Positions 24,470 through 31,292 of a stretch of DNA of 48,043 nt are shown here, one piece after another. The first letter of the stretch is position 1. Every line of letters begins with the position of its first letter. The position numbers were made by a program, and so were the translations under genes. The notes beneath the pieces are model-generated. The model was not told where the DNA came from and made no database searches. It saw nothing but the letters and a program-made list of their open reading frames with translations. The DNA is from Planctomycetia bacterium (GTDB lineage Bacteria; Planctomycetota; Planctomycetia; Pirellulales; JALHLM01): the NCBI GenBank assembly GCA_034440135.1, contig JAWXBP010000339.1, forward strand, positions 1 to 48,043, read 5' to 3'.

Positions 24470-26401
24470 CTACCTTCCCGCGGCCGTGTCGATCCATTCC
24501 CGGTGCCAGAGTTCCAGCACCAACAGCGCCCACAATCGGTAGGCATGATCGAAACGGCCTGCCTGGTGGTCGTCAATCAGTTGTTGTACCACGTCGGTGC
24601 GAAAATAGCCTCGTTCGGTCGTCCGGCTATCGAGCAGCACGTCACGGACATACTCGCGCAATTCGTTGCGAAACCAATGATCGAGCGGCACGCCGAAGCC
24701 CATCTTCGCGCGGCGTCCCACGCTCTTCGGCAGTAGCCCGCCGAAGACCTCGAGCAGGATGCGCTTCCCGCGCCCGCGACGATACTTGTAGCGCACCGGC
24801 ATGGCGGCCGCCAATTCAACCAATCGATAGTCGAGGAACGGCTGCCGGCACTCCAGGCTGTGCGCCATCGAGGCGATGTCCACCTTGGTCATCAAGTCGC
24901 ACGGCAGATAGGTCGTCAGGTCAGCCAGGCTGAAGGCCGTGATGGGATCGCGCCCCGCCGAGCGCGCCACGCCGGTTCGCAGGAACTGCGCCGGGTCGAC
25001 CGCCGGCAGCGCCGCGAGAAACCCTTCGTCGTACAACTCCGCTCGCCGGACGAAATTGAAGATGCAGCTCCAATCAAGAAACCGCTCGACCGGCTCTTGG
25101 CTCAATGCGCCGACCAGGCGTTTGAAGCGTCGCAACGGAGATTTTTGCCTTACGCTCCCTGGTAACCGCTGCCAGAACTGTGCGCCGACGAAGGCCCGAA
25201 GTGGTTCCGGCAGTTGGTCAAACTTTGCCGCCAGATCCGCGGCGCGATAGCGTGGATATCCGGCGAACAATTCATCGCCGCCATCGCCGGTCAGCGCCAC
25301 GGTGACATGTTGGCGTGTGAGCTGCGAAACGTACCAAGTGGGGATCGCCGACGAATCCGCGAACGGCTCATCGAAATGCCAGATCAGCTTGGGCAAGATG
25401 TCGATCGCGTTCGGCGTGACTCGGAATTCCTCGTGCCGCGTGCCGAGATGCCGCGCCACCTCGCGGGCATAACTGGTTTCATCGTACTCCGGTTCTTTGA
25501 AGCCGATCGAAAACGTGCGTACCGGCTCCTTCACAAGTTGCTGCATCAACGCGACGACGATCGACGAATCGACGCCGCCTGAAAGAAACGCGCCGAGCGG
25601 CACTTCGCTTTGCAGCCGGACTTCCACCGCGGACGTCAACAGGTCGCGCACCTCGGTTGCGTATTCCGCGTAGGGTCGCTCGCACTCGACGCGAAAGTCG
25701 GGCTGCCAATACGGGGCGACTTGCAGCTCCCCGTCCCGATACACGGCATAGTGCCCGGGCGAGAGCTTGTGAATACCCCGAAAAATCGTCTGCGGGTGCG
25801 GGACGTATTGGTACGTGAGATACGCGTCGATCGCGCCGGGATCAATTTCGCGCGGCACGTCCGGCACGGACAGAATGGCCTTCAACTCGCTGCCAAACAA
25901 CAGTCGGCCCGCATCGTGTCGATAGACCAGCGGCTTTTTGCCCAACCGATCGCGCGCCAGAACCAGTTGCCGGTTCCGGCCGTCCCAGAGGGCAATGGCG
26001 AACATGCCGTTCAGATGCTGGAGGAAATCGACCCCTTCGTCCTCATACAGATGCACCAGCACTTCGGTGTCGCTGTTGGTGCGTAGCGTGTGGCCGCCGC
26101 CTTGCAAGCGCCGACGCAACGTCGGGAAGTTGTAGATCTCCCCGTTGAACGTCACCCAGATCGAGCCGTCTTCGTTCGAGAGCGGCTGCTGTCCACCCGC
26201 CACGTCGATGATTGACAACCGACGGTGTCCCAAGGCGCACCCGACCACGCTGCCGGGATAAGGGGGCGTTTCGACGTGGGCGAAATACTGCCCCTGGTCG
26301 TCCGGCCCGCGGTGCGTGAGCGCATCGGTCATCCGCCGCACGGTCTCCGCGGAGACGGCGCGATCCGCCCGAACCCAAGCTGCCCCGGCGATGCCGCACA
26401 T
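24470..26401 (-). CDS. asnB: Glutamine-hydrolysing asparagine synthase / PEP-CTERM-type amidotransferase
   Basis: A 643-residue class II amidotransferase. C2 is exposed after Met removal (MCGIAGA), followed by glutaminase motifs LGHRRLSIID and VTFNGEIYNF. The synthetase domain begins near 250 with the PP-loop LSGGVDSS (273-280) and LTGDGGDELFAGYPRY. It would convert aspartate, ATP and glutamine to asparagine or amidate a sugar/peptide substrate. The length and style match AsnB proteins of exosortase/polysaccharide clusters as well as housekeeping asparagine synthase. A PEP-CTERM gene lies divergently next door, so a role in surface-glycan modification is possible. All key residues are present. 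Confidence 0.9.
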   Translation of the reverse strand: MCGIAGAAWVRADRAVSAETVRRMTDALTHRGPDDQGQYFAHVETPPYPGSVVGCALGHRRLSIIDVAGGQQPLSNEDGSIWVTFNGEIYNFPTLRRRLQGGGHTLRTNSDTEVLVHLYEDEGVDFLQHLNGMFAIALWDGRNRQLVLARDRLGKKPLVYRHDAGRLLFGSELKAILSVPDVPREIDPGAIDAYLTYQYVPHPQTIFRGIHKLSPGHYAVYRDGELQVAPYWQPDFRVECERPYAEYATEVRDLLTSAVEVRLQSEVPLGAFLSGGVDSSIVVALMQQLVKEPVRTFSIGFKEPEYDETSYAREVARHLGTRHEEFRVTPNAIDILPKLIWHFDEPFADSSAIPTWYVSQLTRQHVTVALTGDGGDELFAGYPRYRAADLAAKFDQLPEPLRAFVGAQFWQRLPGSVRQKSPLRRFKRLVGALSQEPVERFLDWSCIFNFVRRAELYDEGFLAALPAVDPAQFLRTGVARSAGRDPITAFSLADLTTYLPCDLMTKVDIASMAHSLECRQPFLDYRLVELAAAMPVRYKYRRGRGKRILLEVFGGLLPKSVGRRAKMGFGVPLDHWFRNELREYVRDVLLDSRTTERGYFRTDVVQQLIDDHQAGRFDHAYRLWALLVLELWHREWIDTAAGR

Positions 26402-26595
26402 GCCAACTATTTTAGGCCGCGAACCTGAAAGCGGATATGCGGATGCTGCGGAATGTTCGGGCCGCAGATTTTACGCAATTCAGCGCGCTCAATTACGCTG
26501 CGAATATCGCTTAGTTAAGTAGGGGAGCAGGCCGGTGACGCCGTCGTCGCTTCAAACGGCCTGTGCAGGATTTTCCGCGAGGAGCATTCCACGTC

Positions 26596-27420
26596 ATGCT
26601 GGATCACGTTTCGCGCTGCGCGCTGGTCGGACCAAGTGAGCTCGGTTTCCGTCGCGGAGGACGGTTTCGCTCCTGGATTTGCCTGTTGTTCATGACTTCT
26701 GGCGCGTCGGCGGCGCCTCTGAACCTGTACGTTCTCGCCGGACAGTCCAACATGTCCGGCTGGGGGCGCGTCGACGAATTGCCCGCCGAAGCGATCATGC
26801 CGCAGGCCGACGTGCTGTATCACACCGCGGGGGCTGGATTCGGCAACCTGCGGGCGACCGACGATGACTTCGGGCCAGAAATCGAGTTCGGCCGGACGAT
26901 GTCCGCGGCGATTCCTGGAATGATCGCCATCGTCAAGCACGCCGTGGGCTCAACCAGTTTGGCAGAGGATTGGAGCCCCTCGCTGGGAGATAATATGTAC
27001 TCGACACTGATGACGCGCGTCGCAACCGCGCGGCAATATTGGACTGGCGCCGGCTACGAGGTCCAGGTCGCCGGCGTCGTCTGGATGCATGGCGAAGAAG
27101 ACGCTCGCCGCGCGGCGATGGCCCCGCTGTACGAGGCGAATTTGCTGAACTTCATCGAACAGGTCCGTCTGGACCTGCAAGCTCCGGACGCGCCGTTTAT
27201 TTTCGGACAGATTCGCGGGGCCAATTTTGCCTATCGCGAAACTGTCCGTGGCGCGCAGGCAGCGGTCGATCAGACGGGCATCGCCGCGTATCTCGTCGAA
27301 ACGGACGATCTCACCTCCGGGGATGGGCTGCACTTCGACACCGCCTCGCAGATCACGCTGGGTCGGCGCTTCGCCACGGCGATGCCCTTGGCGACGGCCA
27401 AGTGGGCATCGACGACCTGA
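26596..27420 (+). CDS. SASA-type carbohydrate esterase, separated by frameshift from its dockerin tail
   Basis: A 274-residue product with an N-terminal signal segment (RSWICLLFMTSGASAAP), then the SGNH/SASA esterase start VLAGQSNMSGWG, with the nucleophile Ser in GQSN. WMHGEEDARR is the equivalent of the block II/III region, and DGLHFDTASQITLGRRFA gives the C-terminal Asp-x-x-His-like motif. Family members deacetylate sialic acid or plant polysaccharides such as acetyl-xylan. GAGGAG precedes the ATG by about 12 nt. The frame stops at 27420 while the adjacent frame continues as a dockerin plus PEP-CTERM, so the enzyme has lost its anchoring tail. The catalytic domain is complete and may be secreted free. 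Confidence 0.8.
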   Translation: MLDHVSRCALVGPSELGFRRGGRFRSWICLLFMTSGASAAPLNLYVLAGQSNMSGWGRVDELPAEAIMPQADVLYHTAGAGFGNLRATDDDFGPEIEFGRTMSAAIPGMIAIVKHAVGSTSLAEDWSPSLGDNMYSTLMTRVATARQYWTGAGYEVQVAGVVWMHGEEDARRAAMAPLYEANLLNFIEQVRLDLQAPDAPFIFGQIRGANFAYRETVRGAQAAVDQTGIAAYLVETDDLTSGDGLHFDTASQITLGRRFATAMPLATAKWASTT

Positions 27421-27626
27421 ACGCCGTACGGAACAACTTCGCCGGTTTCGGCGAGGGAGACGTAACCCGCGACGGATTGATCAACATCGACGACCTAAAC
27501 TTGATTCGCAACCAGTTCGGCACTGGCCTCGATTCCAATGCCCATGCCGTGCCGGAGCCATCCACTTGGTTGCTCACCATCGTCTGGGCGGCGTGCGGCG
27601 CTTACGCGCGACGGGCGCGGCTATAA
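27381..27626 (+). pseudogene. Out-of-frame dockerin and PEP-CTERM tail of the esterase
   Basis: This frame reads GDALGDGQVGIDDLNAVRNN, then GDVTRDGLINIDDLNLIRNQFG: two EF-hand-like dockerin repeats. It ends with VPEPSTW, a hydrophobic stretch (LLTIVWAACGAYA) and RRARL, a textbook PEP-CTERM sorting signal for exosortase. It has no start or ribosome-binding site of its own. It joins the esterase by a shift of one base around 27375-27400. The two parts were surely one gene in a recent ancestor, or are joined by frameshifting. Confidence 0.8.
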
Positions 27627-28109
27627 AGGCAGACCCAGCTTTTTGCCGTAACTCGTGTAGTTCGGGTTGTTCAGCATCAGCGTCACCAGCGGGGCGACTA
27701 CGGGGTCGAGCGCATCAGGGGCGATCTTGATGACGCCGGCTTCGCCGGTGCCGCGGTTTTCCGCCGCGGCGCCTTTGGCGGCGGATCCGAGCAGGTTCCC
27801 CGCCGCCGTGGAAGGCGCGCGAATCGCCTCCCAGACGGTCTTCAACGTGCAGCCGACAGTCATCTTGGAACCCTGCGTTTCCACCTTGAGCGTCAATTCG
27901 GCGGCGATCTTGATCGCGTTATAGCCGCTGGTGATCTTGATTGGCTTGTCGGTCGCCGCAGTGGTGTACTTGTCGGCCGGCAAGGCGCCCGCGATCCGAT
28001 TCACTACCATCGTCGAAAGCGCCGCCGTCAACGTGTCCGACATCAACCCAGTCGCCCCCGCCCCGTCCGGCACGACCACCGGCGCGATATATACCCAGAT
28101 TTTGCCCAT
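27621..28109 (-). CDS. Unknown planctomycete protein
   Basis: A 162-residue protein starting MGKIWVYIAPVVVPDGAGAT, with ggag about 10 nt before the ATG. It lacks an evident signal peptide. The middle (ITSGYNAIKIAAELTLKVET) alternates hydrophobic residues like beta strands, and the end is APLVTLMLNNPNYTSYGKKL. I do not recognise the family. Composition (low Arg, many Thr/Ala/Val) suggests a soluble or exported beta-rich protein. Its end overlaps the out-of-frame PEP-CTERM tail of the convergent esterase by 6 nt. Confidence 0.65.
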   Translation of the reverse strand: MGKIWVYIAPVVVPDGAGATGLMSDTLTAALSTMVVNRIAGALPADKYTTAATDKPIKITSGYNAIKIAAELTLKVETQGSKMTVGCTLKTVWEAIRAPSTAAGNLLGSAAKGAAAENRGTGEAGVIKIAPDALDPVVAPLVTLMLNNPNYTSYGKKLGLPL

Positions 28110-28305
28110 GACGGATGGTTCTCCAGTAGATCGGAATTGCGGTTGCCGGATGGGATCGAGAGCGCCCACTTTGATTGTTAAGCGTGGGTTCCCGCTGGAT
28201 GTTACAACGCCACCATAGTCTTCATAACGGGTGGTACAGGAATTCGTGGCTGGTCACAATGCGTGGCAATCGAATTTGCGCAACGACAGGGCCTTTGAAA
28301 TCCCG

Positions 28306-28899
28306 CTAGCGCGTTATCACGTCCGCGAGTTGTTCCGGGAGGTCGAGGTCGTAAACGGCGTTGGGCATTGGCACGTCGATGAGCAAGCTCGAGTCGAGTG
28401 CCGAGATGACGCGGCGAGCGCCTTCGTCCCCTGGGAGCAACAGCAACGCCGCAAAGCAACTCGCTGGAAAAATGACTGGGGGACCCACGTACTCGTCGTG
28501 TCGCGCGCGGCAGACCGTCGACCGACCTGACTTCGTCCATGCTAGGTGAAGTGCTTGCAAATCTCCGGCGCGGATGCGGTATTGATCGCAATGCAGGATC
28601 AAGAGTCCGGCGGCATTCTGGTCAATTGCAGCGCTCGCTGCTTCGCGGATCGATGAGGCGAGGCCTTCCTCCCACTGTTCGTTGCGGCGAACCGTTACGT
28701 TCAAGCCGCTCAGAGCTGCGAAGCAAGCGTCGGCATGACAGCCAAGAATGGTTGTAACGAGACCGACTTCCGCTTCGATCGCGACTCGGCACTGGCGCGA
28801 AAGTAGCGGTTCGTCGCCGACTTGCACGAGTTGCTTCGGTTGTCCCAAGCGGCGCGAGGCTCCGGCGGCCAGGATGGCGACGAGTAGCTCGTCAGACAT
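28306..28899 (-). CDS. mocA: MocA-type molybdopterin nucleotidyltransferase
   Basis: A 197-residue NTP-transferase-like protein. The N-terminal nucleotide-binding motif LAAGASRRLGQPK (residues 10-22) and the metal-site region LILHCDQYRI are characteristic of MocA/MobA enzymes. In MocA, CTP is joined to molybdopterin to form the cytosine dinucleotide cofactor used by xanthine/aldehyde-dehydrogenase-type enzymes. The gene ends the molybdoenzyme operon and its start overlaps the xdhC stop by 8 nt. The first 24 codons of the longer frame were rejected as overlap with xdhC. Cytidylyl rather than guanylyl specificity is inferred from the operon. Confidence 0.85.
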   Translation of the reverse strand: MSDELLVAILAAGASRRLGQPKQLVQVGDEPLLSRQCRVAIEAEVGLVTTILGCHADACFAALSGLNVTVRRNEQWEEGLASSIREAASAAIDQNAAGLLILHCDQYRIRAGDLQALHLAWTKSGRSTVCRARHDEYVGPPVIFPASCFAALLLLPGDEGARRVISALDSSLLIDVPMPNAVYDLDLPEQLADVITR

Positions 28900-30007
28900 T
28901 GTCGACGACGTCGCTTGCCGCGGTGCATGCTCGCGGCGAAAACTGGGACAATGGAATCGCCGTGCGACCATGCAATTCCGCCATGATCTCTGAGGCGATC
29001 GAAATGGCGATGCCTTCTGGCGTCCGTTCGCCGAGATCGAGGCCGATTGGACCTCGCAAGCGGGAAATAAACGCGTCGCTGAGCATGGACGTTTCCTGAG
29101 CGTCCCGCAGCACCCAGCCGAGGCGATGTTCCGGTCCGAGTACGCCGACGTAGACCGCCGGTTGTTCCGACAAGAGCGGCAGGATTTCGACGTCGTCGTT
29201 AACGCTGTGCGTCATCACAACCACCGCGGTCTGCGGCGTGAAGACAATCTCCTTCAAGGCGTTCCACCAATCGGCGGCAATGACCTGGTCTGCATCGGGA
29301 AACCTGGTTTGGGTTGCCAGGCGAGCGCGGCGATCGGCAACGGTCACATGCCAACCGAGGGACCTCGCTAGCTTGCACAGCGGACGAGCGTCGTTGCCCG
29401 CGCCGAGCAACACCAGGCGCGTCAGGGGGCGAACATAATGCACGAGTGCGCTACATGAGCCACCGACCTCGCCGTGCCGGCTTCGTCGTTCAGTAATCGC
29501 GCGACGGCGCAGCGCTTCCAAGGGTTGATCCGCGATGCCGTCGTCTTGGTCGAACCAACTCCGACGCACGGTGAGAGCGGGCAATTCCGCCGGATCGATC
29601 ACGCACGCGACGGCGGAACAGACGTCGGCCGATTGGGCCGCGCTCAAGCGGCGTAGAAAAGTCAGGTGTTCCGGCGTGCAGCGTTCGACGAGAACTTCAA
29701 TCGAGCCCCCGCAGCCGAGCGAAGGGACGCCGTCGTCATTGCTATCGGGGTCCGTATCGAAGCTCAGCATCGTGGCGTCATAACGTTCGATCAGTTCGCG
29801 GCCGCGCCGGGCGATGTATTCTTCCAGGCAACCGCCGCTGACGCCGCCGGCGATGAAGCCTGAGCCGGGACCGCTGACCATCATCGATCCGAGCGTGCGA
29901 TAGGTGGACCCGTCCGCCGAGAACAGCGTGGCGAGAACCGCTGGCTCGCCAGCGGCCAGGAGCCGTTCAGCGAGACCGATCATCTCGGAGAGTTCGTCGC
30001 GTGACAT
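28892..30007 (-). CDS. xdhC: XdhC/CoxF-family molybdoenzyme maturation factor
   Basis: A 371-residue protein with the XdhC N-terminal region (AVLATLFSADGSTYRTLGSMMV, shown here as ATLFSADGSTYR) and the signatures GGVSGGCLEEYI and LGCGGSIEVLVE. The Rossmann-type C-terminal domain has VLLGAGNDARPLCKLA and THSVNDDVEILPLL. XdhC proteins bind the molybdenum cofactor, help sulfurate it and insert it into the large subunit. The gene lies between the structural genes and mocA, as expected for a maturation set. It acts in the cytoplasm before Tat export of the complex. Length is typical. Confidence 0.9.
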   Translation of the reverse strand: MSRDELSEMIGLAERLLAAGEPAVLATLFSADGSTYRTLGSMMVSGPGSGFIAGGVSGGCLEEYIARRGRELIERYDATMLSFDTDPDSNDDGVPSLGCGGSIEVLVERCTPEHLTFLRRLSAAQSADVCSAVACVIDPAELPALTVRRSWFDQDDGIADQPLEALRRRAITERRSRHGEVGGSCSALVHYVRPLTRLVLLGAGNDARPLCKLARSLGWHVTVADRRARLATQTRFPDADQVIAADWWNALKEIVFTPQTAVVVMTHSVNDDVEILPLLSEQPAVYVGVLGPEHRLGWVLRDAQETSMLSDAFISRLRGPIGLDLGERTPEGIAISIASEIMAELHGRTAIPLSQFSPRACTAASDVVDNV

Positions 30008-30063
30008 ACGTCCCTAACGCATTGCATCACGCGCCGCGAACGCGGCGCTGGTTGAGATTCCGA

Positions 30064-30300
30064 TTACCCGCTGTCCCGATAGCACTCGCGTTCAGGCAGG
30101 CAAACACGGCGGCCCACGATCTGGTCATCCGGGCCGAGGGTGCGTTGCGTCTGGTTGCACCAGCAATAGCGGCTGCCGGTTTCTTCGCCGAGATCATGTT
30201 CGTGCCGCGATCCGGCGATTTGCATGATCTTGGAACGGAGATACGCGCAGGGAGGCTCGGTGATGGTGGGGAGGGGATCGTAGACCTTTTGAAACGCCAT
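30064..30300 (-). CDS. Small cysteine-rich protein within the molybdoenzyme operon
   Basis: A 78-residue protein starting MAFQKVYDPLPTITEPPCAY, 2 nt after the FAD-subunit stop. Five cysteines are arranged as C18, C46-x-C48 (SRYCWCNQT), C67 and C73 (VCLPERECY). This spacing suggests a bound metal or iron-sulfur cluster. The frame is conserved in type and clearly coding (compare the Arg-rich nonsense of the longer overlapping frame, which was rejected). I recall similar proteins beside planctomycete xanthine-dehydrogenase-type genes, but no function. It could be an extra electron-transfer subunit or an assembly factor for the neighbouring enzyme. Confidence 0.75.
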   Translation of the reverse strand: MAFQKVYDPLPTITEPPCAYLRSKIMQIAGSRHEHDLGEETGSRYCWCNQTQRTLGPDDQIVGRRVCLPERECYRDSG

Positions 30301-30302
30301 CG

Positions 30303-31289
30303 CTACAGTCCTCCTGGATTTAGTCCCGCGGCCAACATCACGGCGCGTTTGACAGCCACTTGGGTCAGTTGAATCTTGTGGGCGTTGCCTGACATCGGCA
30401 TGGCGCCAGTCACCGCAGCGACTCCCGCGGCTGCAGCGCGCGATTCGTTGACGGTCCCGCCGAGGAGCGCGCCCGCGGCCTCTGGAGACAGCCAGGGGAT
30501 CGGCGCGACTTGCCCCAAGACGATACGCGCGGAGACGACGACTCCATTGCGCATCGTCAGCGCTGCAGCAGCCGCGGCCAGCGGATAGTCCGGTCCGACC
30601 GATGGCCGCACTTCGTACGTGGCGCTCGTGGCCGTGGCTGGCGGCAAGATGATTTGCGTGAGGAGTTGCTTCGGCTGAAGGACGGTTTCGCGGTCTTGGT
30701 CGTTTTGAGGAACCTGGAAAAACTCCTCCGCGGCCACAAGTTGTTCGTCTTGTTCGCGCGGTCCGACGATTCTCAATTTGGCGCCCAGCGCGATCAACGC
30801 CGGTGCGATCCGCGAACCGCAAACGAACTTGGCTGGCCCCAGGTTGCCGAGAATCGCGTGGTCGCGGTTGTCGCCAAACTCGGCTAACTCGCTGCCGGCG
30901 AGCAAGCCGTGCCCGTTGCGAAAGAACCAGCACCGCGCCCTTTGGCAGAGCTCGCCGCCAATGGTGCCCTGACACTGCAACTGCATGCTGTTGATTCCGA
31001 GGATCGCGTCGGTGACGGCGCGATAGTCGGTCAGGTAATGACTCGCGAGCACTTCATCCAAGGTCTCGGAAGCGCCGATCACCACGCTTCCGTCGGCTCG
31101 CTCTTCGATTCCCTTGAGCGAAGGGATCTCCATGATGTTGACGACGCGCTCCGGCCGCAGCACCATGGATTTCATCAGGGCGACGAGGTCGGTGCCGCCG
31201 GCCAGGATTTCGCTGCGCCCTGGCACGGCATGGAGTAAGTCCAAGGCCTCCGCCTCGCTGCGAGGCGCCGCATACTCGAATGCTTTCAT
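30303..31289 (-). CDS. FAD-binding subunit of xanthine/aldehyde dehydrogenase family
   Basis: A 328-residue CoxM/PaoB-like subunit. FAD-contacting loops are visible: ILAGGTDLVALMK (28-40) and GTIGGELCQRARCWFFRNG (108-126). The CO dehydrogenase flavoprotein C-terminal domain follows (VGPDYPLAAAAAALTMRNGV). In PaoB-type homologues this region holds four cysteines for a [4Fe-4S] cluster. Here the equivalents are C120 and perhaps C157, while the two central positions are missing, so the cluster is probably absent. The gene follows the Mo subunit by 3 nt. It would take electrons from the FeS subunit. Confidence 0.88.
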   Translation of the reverse strand: MKAFEYAAPRSEAEALDLLHAVPGRSEILAGGTDLVALMKSMVLRPERVVNIMEIPSLKGIEERADGSVVIGASETLDEVLASHYLTDYRAVTDAILGINSMQLQCQGTIGGELCQRARCWFFRNGHGLLAGSELAEFGDNRDHAILGNLGPAKFVCGSRIAPALIALGAKLRIVGPREQDEQLVAAEEFFQVPQNDQDRETVLQPKQLLTQIILPPATATSATYEVRPSVGPDYPLAAAAAALTMRNGVVVSARIVLGQVAPIPWLSPEAAGALLGGTVNESRAAAAGVAAVTGAMPMSGNAHKIQLTQVAVKRAVMLAAGLNPGGL

Positions 31290-31292
31290 CGT

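Noticed and set aside
30064-30975. 303-codon minus-strand frame
   Set aside because: Its first three quarters are an Arg-rich shadow of the FAD subunit; only the last 78 codons form the small Cys-rich gene.
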